NCBI GenBank assembly: GCA_002371465.1
Contig: DFIU01000003.1
Span: forward strand, 53,269-117,268
Reading direction: 5' to 3'
Source: Lachnospiraceae bacterium UBA3689
GTDB lineage: Bacteria > Bacillota > Clostridia > Lachnospirales > Lachnospiraceae
DNA: 64,000 nt
In this document: positions 8,547 through 15,998 of the stretch, in pieces
Layout: each line of letters starts with the position of its first letter
Position numbering within the stretch: the first letter of the stretch is position 1
The notes under the pieces: model-generated
Told to the model about the DNA's origin: nothing
The model's database searches: none
The model's input: the letters and a program-made list of their open reading frames with translations, nothing else
Position numbers and translations under genes: made by a program

Positions 8547-8866
8547 GAGGAAAAAGAGAGATAGATTCTGTTCTAAGAAAAGTTGTTCCAAGATAGACTG
8601 AGCTTGGAAAGTTTATGCTGATAAACTATGGAATGGGAGCTACTGAGCTTAAAAGCAGCTAAAACTGTATGGAATGTAAGGGGCAGTCTCTACCGGCACG
8701 TTCGGTGGGGCTGTCCTTTTTGTATGGGCGGACAGATATTCGGCTTCTGTCTGCATTTTCTGACCATGCTGTTTCCCTTTTCACTATGGGCAAGTTCCTT
8801 GAATGGGAAAATAACAGATAGGGGCAATATAGGGCGGCACGATAAGGGGATATTGGAAATATAATG
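8547..8866. other. Gene-free interval between trkH and the copper module
   Basis: Apart from the two hairpins near 8678-8754, I see no convincing gene here. A 78-codon open frame on the plus strand (8628-8864) lacks a ribosome binding site, runs through both hairpins and has no recognisable domain. Confidence 0.5.
8678..8722 (+). terminator. Rho-independent terminator after trkAH
   Basis: Stem of ACCG/CGGT plus wobble pairs, then an eight-pair outer stem (AGGGGCAG with CTGTCCTT) separated by one bulged base. A T-run (CTTTTTG) overlaps the 3' arm and follows it. A second weaker hairpin (GCGGACAGA with TCTGTCTGC) follows at about 8728-8754. Confidence 0.55.
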
Positions 8867-8896
8867 TTGACAAAATACCCCATGGGGGTATATGAT
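8867..8896 (+). promoter_or_regulatory. csoR-copA promoter with CsoR operator in the spacer
   Basis: TTGACA (8867-8872) and TATGAT (8891-8896) are 18 bases apart. The spacer holds an inverted repeat at 8875-8891, ATACCCC-AT-GGGGGTAT, which closely resembles CsoR operators: short G/C tracts around a central AT. CsoR bound here would cover the promoter, and copper would release it. The transcript has a leader of about 120 bases before csoR. Confidence 0.75.
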
Positions 8897-9026
8897 AGTG
8901 GCAGTTAGAGGCATCTTCCCTTGTGATGGGTAAGCTCCGGGGGAGATGGGACTGACCAAAGACCGGTGCAGGCAGAGGGTCAGTAGGACGAAGAATGATT
9001 TGCCTAATGTAAATGGGGGACATGGG

Positions 9027-9341
9027 ATGCAGGAGAAGGAATGTTGCTGCGGATACGGTGTACATGATCATAAACACAGGGACCAAAAGACGCGGAAATG
9101 CCTGATGAACCGCCTGAAACGGATTGAAGGGCAGATCCGGGGAATCGAGGGAATGCTGGAAAAGGACGCCTACTGCCCCGATATTCTGATCCAGGTCTCT
9201 GCGGTCAACTCCGCCCTCAACAGCTTCAACAAGGAACTGCTGGCGCAGCATATCAAGAGCTGCGTGATCGAGGACGTCCGCAATGGACAGGAGGAGACCA
9301 TCGACGAACTGGTCGGGGTCATTCAGAAGATCATGAAGTAA
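9027..9341 (+). CDS. csoR: Copper-sensing repressor CsoR
   Basis: A 104-residue all-helical repressor of the CsoR/RcnR family (DUF156). The Cu(I) ligands are present as Cys50 (DAYCPD), His75 and Cys79 (HIKSC), the C-H-C signature of copper sensors. An extra N-terminal Cys/His-rich stretch, CCCGYGVHDHKH, could bind a further metal ion. I chose ATG 9027 because GGGGGA precedes it and the protein then has family length; an in-frame ATG at 8946 lies in the leader. A matching operator sits in the promoter at 8867-8896 and copA follows, so this is a self-regulated copper efflux operon. Confidence 0.9.
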   Translation: MQEKECCCGYGVHDHKHRDQKTRKCLMNRLKRIEGQIRGIEGMLEKDAYCPDILIQVSAVNSALNSFNKELLAQHIKSCVIEDVRNGQEETIDELVGVIQKIMK

Positions 9342-9427
9342 GGAAGAAAGCAGCAGATTGAACGGATATTGGAGACAGCGCAAAGTGGACAGTTGAGCTT
9401 ACAGTTAGACCATAGAGGGGAGGAACA

Positions 9428-12010
9428 ATGGATCAGTATAATGTGACGGGAATGAGCTGTGCGGCTTGCCAGGCGCACGTGGAGAAAGCAGTCTCCAAAG
9501 TGCCGGGTGTGAAAAATGTCGCAGTCAGCCTATTGACCAATTCCATGAATGTAGAGGGAACGGCTTCTCCGGCGGAGATCGTCAAGGCGGTCGAAGGCGC
9601 GGGTTACGGCGCTTCCCTAAGAGGGGCGGAGCAGGCGAAAACGAGTGTCTCCGAGCGCCTCCGTCAGGAAGAGGAGGCGCTGGAAGATCATGAGACGCCC
9701 CGGATGAAGAGACGGCTGATCTCATCCGCCGTTTTCCTGGTGATCCTGATGTATTTTTCCATGGGGCACATGATGTGGGGCTGGTGGGTTCCCAAACTCT
9801 TCACCAATCCGGTCGCCATGAGCGTCCTGGAAATGCTGCTTGCCATCGTGGTCCTCGTGATCAACCGGAAATTCTTCACGAACGGCTTCGGCGCCATCCT
9901 TCACGGCGGCACCAACATGGACACCCTGGTTGCCCTTGGTTCGTCGGCAGCCTTCGGCTATTCCCTGGTCGCTCTCTTTTTGATGATCTGGTATCAGGGT
10001 GTCGGTGACGCGGATCAGGTCATGTACTATCACATGAACCATATATATTTTGAATCCGCGGCCATGATTCCAACCCTGATCACGATCGGCAAGATGCTGG
10101 AAGCTATGTCGAAGGGCAGGACGACCGACGCTCTGAAGAGCCTCATGAACCTGTCTCCCAAGGAAGCGACAGTGGTTCGGGAGGGACGGGAAGTCACGGT
10201 CGGTATAGATGAAGTGGTGTCGGGGGATACCTTCGTGGTAAGACCCGGTGAGAGCATCCCGGTTGACGGCATCATCATTGACGGCAGTACGGCGGTCAAT
10301 GAAGCGGCTCTGACCGGGGAGAGCCTGCCGGTCGACAAGTCTGTTGAGGACACGGTTTCGGCGGCAACTATTAATCAGACCGGCTTTATTAAAGCCAAAG
10401 CGACCAGGGTCGGGGAGGACACGACCCTGTCCCAGATCATCCGCATGGTTTCGGACGCGGCGGCGACCAAAGCTCCGCTTGCCCGGATTGCGGACCGGAT
10501 CTCCGGGATTTTTGTCCCTGCTGTCATCGGCATCGCGCTGGTCACTATTTTGGTCTGGGTCCTGTTGGGGAAAAATATCGGCTGGGCGGTCGCGCGGGGA
10601 ATTTCCGTCCTCGTGATTTCCTGTCCCTGTGCGCTGGGTCTGGCAACGCCGGTCGCCATCATGGTTGGAAATGGAATGGGGGCTAAACACGGCATTCTCT
10701 ATAAGACCGCCGCGGCTCTCGAAGGGATCGGGCGGACCAATATCGTCGCCCTTGATAAGACAGGCACCATCACATCCGGTCAGCCGGTCGTGACGGACCT
10801 GGTCCCATCCGATGGGGTCACGGAAGATGAGCTGGTCCGGCTCGCCTATACCCTGGAACAAAAGTCCGAGCATCCGCTCGCCCGTGCCATTGTCGCCTAC
10901 GGGGCGGACCGCTTTGATCGCGCGGAAGAGGTAGAGGACTTCTCCGCCCTGCCCGGAAACGGTCTGATGGCTAAGCTAAAGGGCTCAGTCCTTTGGGGCG
11001 GCAACGCGAACCTGATCCGGGAAAAGGCGCAGATGTCGGATCGGATGCGGGAGACTTCCGAACAGCTGGCGGAAGAGGGTAAGACCCCCCTCTTCTTTGC
11101 TAAAGACGGGAAGCTTATGGGTATCATCGCGGTTGCCGATACCATCAAGGAGGATTCGCCGGAGGCGGTCCGCCAGCTAAAGGGCATGGGTATCCGGGTC
11201 GTCATGCTGACCGGGGACAATGAACGGACCGCCAGGGCGATTGGTGCAGAGGCGGGCGTCGACCAGGTTATTTCCGGCGTCCTGCCGGACGGCAAGGAGG
11301 CGGTCATCCGCAGCCTGCAGGCTGGCGGCGCTAAGGTCGCCATGGTCGGGGACGGAATCAATGACGCTCCGGCTCTGACCCGGGCGGATTCCGGCATCGC
11401 AATCGGAGCGGGAGCCGATGTCGCAGTGGATGCCGCCGACGTGGTTCTGGTCAAGTCCCGCCTGCTCGATGTTCCCGCCGCCATTCGCATGGGGCGGAGG
11501 ACCATCCGCAATATCCACCAGAACCTGTTCTGGGCATTTTTCTACAACGCGCTCTGTATACCGCTTGCCATCGGCGTCTACGGCTTTGCCATGAAGCCCA
11601 TGTACGGCGCCGCCGCCATGGCCTGTTCCAGTTTTTTTGTCTGCATGAACGCTCTGCGGCTGAATTTGGTCAAAATGGACGATCCGAGCGGAGACAGGCG
11701 GGCAGCGCGGGCATTTTCCCGGTCTTACTCAAAAGAGCGGACCGTTGAAAATATAGAAGCAGCAAGTTCCGCTGAGGCGGAGGAAAGAGAGGAAGAGACA
11801 ATGACAAAGACAGTTACAATCAAGGGTATGATGTGCAGTCACTGCGAAGCGACGGTAAAGAAGGCTCTGGAGGCCCTGGACGGGGTGGAGAGCGCGGTCG
11901 TCAGCCACGAGCAGGGCACGGCAGTCATCGAAGAGTCCAGGGATGTGGCGGAAGACGACATCAAAAAGGCGATCGAGGACAAGGACTACGAGTTCGTATC
12001 CCTTGCGTAA
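9428..12010 (+). CDS. copA: Cu(I)-exporting P1B ATPase CopA with C-terminal CopZ-like domain
   Basis: The protein has 860 residues. An N-terminal HMA domain carries GMSCAAC (Cys11, Cys14). Membrane spans follow, with the transport motif CPC at 399-401, the phosphorylated Asp443 in DKTGTIT, the SEHPLA motif and the hinge GDGIND at 641-646. This is the standard Cu(I) exporter layout. Unusually, a charged linker (about 750-790) leads to a second HMA domain at 792-860 with GMMCSHC (Cys803, Cys806). That domain is the size of the free chaperone CopZ. A ribosome-binding-like GAGGAAGAG precedes an in-frame ATG at 11801, so the domain might also be made separately. The start has a strong GGGGAGG. The gene follows csoR. 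Confidence 0.92.
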   Translation: MDQYNVTGMSCAACQAHVEKAVSKVPGVKNVAVSLLTNSMNVEGTASPAEIVKAVEGAGYGASLRGAEQAKTSVSERLRQEEEALEDHETPRMKRRLISSAVFLVILMYFSMGHMMWGWWVPKLFTNPVAMSVLEMLLAIVVLVINRKFFTNGFGAILHGGTNMDTLVALGSSAAFGYSLVALFLMIWYQGVGDADQVMYYHMNHIYFESAAMIPTLITIGKMLEAMSKGRTTDALKSLMNLSPKEATVVREGREVTVGIDEVVSGDTFVVRPGESIPVDGIIIDGSTAVNEAALTGESLPVDKSVEDTVSAATINQTGFIKAKATRVGEDTTLSQIIRMVSDAAATKAPLARIADRISGIFVPAVIGIALVTILVWVLLGKNIGWAVARGISVLVISCPCALGLATPVAIMVGNGMGAKHGILYKTAAALEGIGRTNIVALDKTGTITSGQPVVTDLVPSDGVTEDELVRLAYTLEQKSEHPLARAIVAYGADRFDRAEEVEDFSALPGNGLMAKLKGSVLWGGNANLIREKAQMSDRMRETSEQLAEEGKTPLFFAKDGKLMGIIAVADTIKEDSPEAVRQLKGMGIRVVMLTGDNERTARAIGAEAGVDQVISGVLPDGKEAVIRSLQAGGAKVAMVGDGINDAPALTRADSGIAIGAGADVAVDAADVVLVKSRLLDVPAAIRMGRRTIRNIHQNLFWAFFYNALCIPLAIGVYGFAMKPMYGAAAMACSSFFVCMNALRLNLVKMDDPSGDRRAARAFSRSYSKERTVENIEAASSAEAEEREEETMTKTVTIKGMMCSHCEATVKKALEALDGVESAVVSHEQGTAVIEESRDVAEDDIKKAIEDKDYEFVSLA
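11801..12010 (+). CDS. Possible internally initiated CopZ copper chaperone (same frame as copA)
   Basis: ATG 11801 is in the copA frame and would give a 69-residue HMA protein, starting MTKTVTIKGMMCSHC and ending at the copA stop. This is the length of stand-alone CopZ, the cytosolic chaperone that delivers Cu(I) to CopA and CsoR. GAGGAAGAG sits about five to twelve bases upstream, and the preceding linker is Glu/Ala-rich. No separate copZ is seen nearby. It could equally be only a domain of CopA, and the purine-rich linker codons could mimic a ribosome binding site by chance. Confidence 0.4.
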   Translation: MTKTVTIKGMMCSHCEATVKKALEALDGVESAVVSHEQGTAVIEESRDVAEDDIKKAIEDKDYEFVSLA

Positions 12011-12036
12011 GGAAGTTCTGTCGATGAATGGAAGCG

Positions 12037-12068
12037 GGAGCTGCTCTGACAAGAGGCGGCTCCTTTTT
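12037..12068 (+). terminator. Terminator of the csoR-copA operon
   Basis: GGAGCTGC pairs with GCGGCTCC and an inner TCT/AGA extends the stem past one bulge, with loop GACA, followed by five T bases. It lies 27 bases after the copA stop. Confidence 0.75.
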
Positions 12069-12322
12069 CTGATAGATGAACAGGAATGGGGAAGTCGGCC
12101 GAAATATGCGGGAACCTTCCCTTTTTCTTTGTTAAATATGGGAAAATCAGCCGACCAGGCAAAAAATCTGCGATAAGATTTTACAAAAGTGTTACAATAG
12201 GAGTACTTTTCAAAGGAAAGAGAACCGGGTGATCCTTGCCGTCATAAACAAAGCGGACCGGATGTAGGTTGCCAAATGGTCGGCTCTGCTTTAAGATTAA
12301 GGCTCGCAGAGGAGTTTACAAT
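12069..12322. other. Intergenic region upstream of the exonuclease gene
   Basis: No gene or RNA family is recognised. A TACAAT near 12193-12198 could be a -10 element, but no convincing -35 accompanies it. Confidence 0.4.
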
Positions 12323-13273
12323 ATGAACCTGATCGTGTTTGATCTGGAGTGGAACCAGTGTCCGTCGGGGAAGGATCATGAGATCAAAAAGCTGCCGTTT
12401 GAGATTATCGAGATCGGCGCTGTAAAAATAAATGAGAAAAAGGAAGTTCTGGATACCTTCCACGCCCTGATTCGTCCGGCGGTCTACCACCGGCTGCATA
12501 AAAAGACCAGTGAAGTGATCAGCCTGACCATGGAACAGCTAAAGGACCAGGGCGTCCCCTTTCCTGAGGCTGCGAAGGCGTTTTTAGACTGGTGCGGGAC
12601 GGACGTCCGCTTCTGTACCTGGGGAACGCTGGACTTAACCGAGCTGCAGCGAAATCTGATCTGGTACGGGATGGGGGCGCTGCTGCCGGGACCGGTGATT
12701 TATGAGGATGTGCAAAAACTCTTTGCCCTGACCTACGAAAACCGCAAGGTCCGCCGGGCTTTGAACTGGGCGGTCGCATTTTTACAGCTGCCGGAGGACC
12801 GGGAATATCACGACGCAATCGATGATGCTGTCTATACGGCACGGATTTTACAGCTGATCCCGGACGGAATCATTTACGGAAATTATTCGATCGACTCTTA
12901 CCAGAATCCCAAGAGTCGGGCGGAGGAGATCCGGATCCGCTACGGGACTTATGAGAAGTTTATTTCCCGTGAGTTTGATACGAAGGAAGAAGCGATGGCG
13001 GATGGTAATGTCTCGGCGGTGCGCTGCTTTTCCTGTCATAAAAATGTTCGCCGCGTAGTTCGCTGGTTCGTAACAGGCAGTCACAACTATGTTGCGGTCG
13101 GAAAATGCGAGGCACACGGTTTCGTTAAAAGCAAGGTCCGCCTGCGAAAAACGGAGGACGGCAAGGTCTACGCAATCAAGACGACCAAGATGATTTCCTC
13201 CGGAGATATGGAAAAAATCCGGGGAAAACAGTCAAAATTGCGCTTAAAACGGTATCTGAAGCGGAAAAAATGA
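12323..13273 (+). CDS. DEDDh 3'-5' exonuclease
   Basis: A 316-residue protein with an N-terminal exonuclease domain of the DnaQ/ERI-1 type. Metal ligands visible are Asp7 and Glu9 (FDLEW), Asp104 (GTLDLTE), and His163 with Asp168 (HDAIDDA). These give the complete DEDDh set, so it should be active. The C-terminal 130 residues are not a known polymerase part. They contain a small Cys/His cluster (RCFSCHKN, then KCEAHG) that could bind zinc, and a Lys/Arg-rich end (RLKRYLKRKK) suited to nucleic acid. It resembles KapD-like sporulation-associated exonucleases, but RNA versus DNA preference is unknown. I chose ATG 12323 because GAGGAG precedes it. Confidence 0.8.
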   Translation: MNLIVFDLEWNQCPSGKDHEIKKLPFEIIEIGAVKINEKKEVLDTFHALIRPAVYHRLHKKTSEVISLTMEQLKDQGVPFPEAAKAFLDWCGTDVRFCTWGTLDLTELQRNLIWYGMGALLPGPVIYEDVQKLFALTYENRKVRRALNWAVAFLQLPEDREYHDAIDDAVYTARILQLIPDGIIYGNYSIDSYQNPKSRAEEIRIRYGTYEKFISREFDTKEEAMADGNVSAVRCFSCHKNVRRVVRWFVTGSHNYVAVGKCEAHGFVKSKVRLRKTEDGKVYAIKTTKMISSGDMEKIRGKQSKLRLKRYLKRKK

Positions 13274-13371
13274 GCTTTCGTTCACAATTTTGCGGTCAGG
13301 ATATGGTATAATTTAAATACTTTTAGATAGGGGCTGATCATACCTGTACGGGTATGAAAGGAGATTTTTTA

Positions 13372-15741
13372 ATGAAGAAACGGAACCAGTTGGTAGGTGC
13401 GCTGCTTGCAGGAATGCTCGTCGGCGGAATGGCAAACACAACCGTGTGGGCGGCAGCGGATGAAACAGGGGAAGTCCTTGCTGCGGAGGTCCAGGAGACC
13501 TCTGCGCCCGAAGCGGCGGAGCAGCAGGATTCCGGCAGCAGTGGGGAGACTGAGGCGCAGCCATCCGATGATGAACCTTCTCAATCGGAAGGAACTGGCG
13601 AAAGTACCGCTGAAGATCCTTCAAATACCGGGACTGAAACGAAGCCCGATTCCGGGGAAGGGACCGGTGAAAATCAAGCTGGCGGCGAAAAGACAGAGCC
13701 AAATCAGGGGGCTGAGGTAGATCCGGGTCAGACGAACGATGCCCAGAAGGCAGCGGAAGAGGAGCAGAAGAAGGCTGCCGAAGAAGCTGCCAGAAAGGCG
13801 GCGGAAGAAGCCAAAAAGAAAGCTGCTGAGGAGGCTGCTAAAAAGGCGGCGGAAGAAGCCCAGAAGAAGGCTGCCGAAGAAGCTGCCAAAAAAGCTGCGG
13901 AAGAGGCTAAAAAGAAAGCAGCCGAGGAAGCGGCAAAGAAGAGTGCCCAGTCGGCAAAGAACAGACAGAGTCGGGAAAGTCAAAGATCCGGCGGTCATCG
14001 GACGGACTCTTATGCCTCCTATGGCAGGCCGATTGAACTGACAGCGGCTCAGAAGCTGCAGAATATGCGGCTTGGTTTCCACCAGGTTGCCAAGAAATAC
14101 GGTCTTGTCGCAGTCGGCAGCAAACGCTATCTGAATATTCGGGAAGACCGGGACGCATCCGCAAGAATCATCGGTACCATCAATGACCAGGGGCTGGTTT
14201 ATGTTCTGGAAGACCGGAATGACGACTGGGTCTATATTGAATCCGGCGATGTCCGCGGCTTTGTCATGAAAAAATGGCTCCTGATCGGAGAGCAGGCGGA
14301 TGCCGTTGTCAGGGAAAAGGGCGAAAAGAAGCTGGTTCGGGCTGTGGCAGTAGTGGACCCGCTCACCAACCGGGCTTACCGCTATTCCATGAGTACGGTG
14401 CAGAAAGTCATCCGCCTCGCCGGTGCGGCGACAACTGCCAACCGCCAGGCGCTGATTGACTATGCTATGACCTTTTTGGGCGGCCGCTATGTCTGGGGCG
14501 GAGACGATCCCCATACCGGGGCTGACTGTTCGGGTTTTACCCGCTATGTCTTTGCACATTTTGGGATTCCGCTTCCCCGTGTCTCCTATGAGCAGTGCTA
14601 TGCCGGGACCCGCATTGAAGCGCAGGAGGCAAAGCCGGGCGATCTGCTCTTTTATGCAAGAAACGGTCAGGTCTACCACGTTCTGATCTATATCGGAGAT
14701 GGAAAGGCAGTGAACGCGCAGTCGACAGCAACCGGCATCGTCGTTTCCAATGTCAACTACGACAAGGTCTGCTGGGGCGTCCGGATGATCAATGACGCCT
14801 ACACTTCGACGCAGGCTTCTTCTCTGGTTGAGACCGGAATGAAGGCAACAAACGGCGATGCACAAGCCAAGCAGAGTATTATTGAAGCGCTGGCGGGCGC
14901 GTCCCAGAAGGCGTATGACGAGTACGGCTTTCCCAAGTCGGTTCTCATTGCGCAGGCGATTCAGGAATCCGGCTGGCTCTCCTTCCGGGAAGCGGAAGAG
15001 GGCGGCATGAGCGCTGCCGACAACAACATTCTGGGCATGAATGCGGAACTTCTGAACGACCAGTGGACCAGTCCCTGGACCGGCAGGAAGGTCGACCGCA
15101 ACGTTCCCCAGTCTGTCAATGGACAGACGGTCACGGGCATTGAATCCATGCGGAGCTACGAGGATATCGAAGCCTGCCTTGAGGACTATGCTGCCTTTAA
15201 GATCGGCATTCATCCGGATCTGAGAGGATCTGACGATCTCAACAAGGTCATCGATGAAGGTCTGGAGGGCTATGCGACGGATCCGACTTACAAGGATTCA
15301 ATCCGCAGGATCATTGATACCTACAATTTGACCCAGTATGATACCGGAGCGGCAAATGGTCAGGCTGACAGTACAGTCTATACCCAGGATCAGCTGGAAC
15401 TGATCTGGGCGGTAACCGCTCAGGAAGATGATACCAGTTATGATGGGGCGCTGGCGGTCATTTCCACGGTCATGAACCGCGCCGACCGGAACTACGGCGG
15501 CTATGGCACGGATGCGCTGGCACAGCTCACGGCTGACGGTCAGTTCGCTTATTCTCCGACGGTATCAGATCCTTCCTATTATCAGAGAAGACTGCACGGA
15601 AATGTTCCGGACTTCGTCAAGCAGGCGGTCTCCGACTGTCTGACCCGGGGCATCCGCAATCACAACTTCAACAGTTTCAGAAGTACCAATAACGGAAGCC
15701 GGACCAGGATCGGCTGTAACTGGTATTTCAACGAAGACTGA
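13372..15741 (+). CDS. Secreted modular cell wall hydrolase (SH3b, NlpC/P60, glucosaminidase, SleB-like)
   Basis: The protein has 789 residues. A signal peptide (about 1-27, LLAGMLVGGMANTTVWA) is followed by an acidic Ser/Glu/Gly-rich stretch to about 122. Next is a helical KAAEEAAKK repeat (about 123-192). An SH3b domain lies near 246-306 (LNIREDRDASARIIG). An NlpC/P60 endopeptidase spans about 360-465 with Cys386 (DCSGF) and His436 (VYHVLIYIGDG). A glucosaminidase-like domain covers about 500-655 (IAQAIQESGW), and a SleB-like domain about 667-789 (ISTVMNRADRNYG). It should cut both peptide and glycan bonds of peptidoglycan at the cell surface. The start has GGAGA upstream. Confidence 0.85.
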   Translation: MKKRNQLVGALLAGMLVGGMANTTVWAAADETGEVLAAEVQETSAPEAAEQQDSGSSGETEAQPSDDEPSQSEGTGESTAEDPSNTGTETKPDSGEGTGENQAGGEKTEPNQGAEVDPGQTNDAQKAAEEEQKKAAEEAARKAAEEAKKKAAEEAAKKAAEEAQKKAAEEAAKKAAEEAKKKAAEEAAKKSAQSAKNRQSRESQRSGGHRTDSYASYGRPIELTAAQKLQNMRLGFHQVAKKYGLVAVGSKRYLNIREDRDASARIIGTINDQGLVYVLEDRNDDWVYIESGDVRGFVMKKWLLIGEQADAVVREKGEKKLVRAVAVVDPLTNRAYRYSMSTVQKVIRLAGAATTANRQALIDYAMTFLGGRYVWGGDDPHTGADCSGFTRYVFAHFGIPLPRVSYEQCYAGTRIEAQEAKPGDLLFYARNGQVYHVLIYIGDGKAVNAQSTATGIVVSNVNYDKVCWGVRMINDAYTSTQASSLVETGMKATNGDAQAKQSIIEALAGASQKAYDEYGFPKSVLIAQAIQESGWLSFREAEEGGMSAADNNILGMNAELLNDQWTSPWTGRKVDRNVPQSVNGQTVTGIESMRSYEDIEACLEDYAAFKIGIHPDLRGSDDLNKVIDEGLEGYATDPTYKDSIRRIIDTYNLTQYDTGAANGQADSTVYTQDQLELIWAVTAQEDDTSYDGALAVISTVMNRADRNYGGYGTDALAQLTADGQFAYSPTVSDPSYYQRRLHGNVPDFVKQAVSDCLTRGIRNHNFNSFRSTNNGSRTRIGCNWYFNED
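13740..13950 (+). repeat. Coding repeat: KAAEEA helical stalk
   Basis: Degenerate in-frame repeats encode KAAEEAAKK-type units within the cell wall hydrolase. They predict a long charged single helix or coiled coil that spaces the catalytic domains from the N-terminus. Codon choice varies between copies, so this is an old protein repeat rather than recent slippage. Confidence 0.75.
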
Positions 15742-15767
15742 ACCGGATCTTATCAATTTTGTGTAGA

Positions 15768-15801
15768 AAAACGCAGGGCGCTTGAAACCCTGCGTTTTTT
15801 A
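15768..15801 (+). terminator. Terminator of the cell wall hydrolase gene
   Basis: An 11-base perfect inverted repeat (AAAACGCAGGG with CCCTGCGTTTT) with a nine-base loop, followed by a T-run, 27 bases after the stop codon. Confidence 0.85.
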
Positions 15802-15998
15802 TTTTATATTGAGATTGAAAGCACCGCAAAATCTCTGCGGCCTGTCGATCGGGCGTTCTGCCCGGAATGATTCCACTAAATTTGTTTTTCTGTTGAGCAA
15901 CAGGTTCAATGCTTTTTATATTGTTGACATTCAGTTTCTTTAATTTGTTTTGAAGATGTTATTTAACTGAAGAGTAGTTCACGACTGGAGGGATTTTC

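Noticed and set aside
8628..8864. 78-codon frame between trkH and csoR
   Set aside because: It has no ribosome binding site and runs through two hairpins.
9428..9700. E. coli-style programmed frameshift making a chaperone from the first CopA domain
   Set aside because: I saw no slippery site with a nearby stop after the first HMA domain. The C-terminal domain is the better chaperone candidate.
13740..13950. CRISPR-like repeat array
   Set aside because: The repeats are in frame, encode a helical KAAEEA segment, and have no spacers.
13621..15213. Long open frame on the minus strand inside the cell wall hydrolase gene (530 codons)
   Set aside because: It is antisense to a gene with clear domains. 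The KAAEEA repeats and the codon bias of the real gene keep the reverse frame open. It has no ribosome binding site or known domain.
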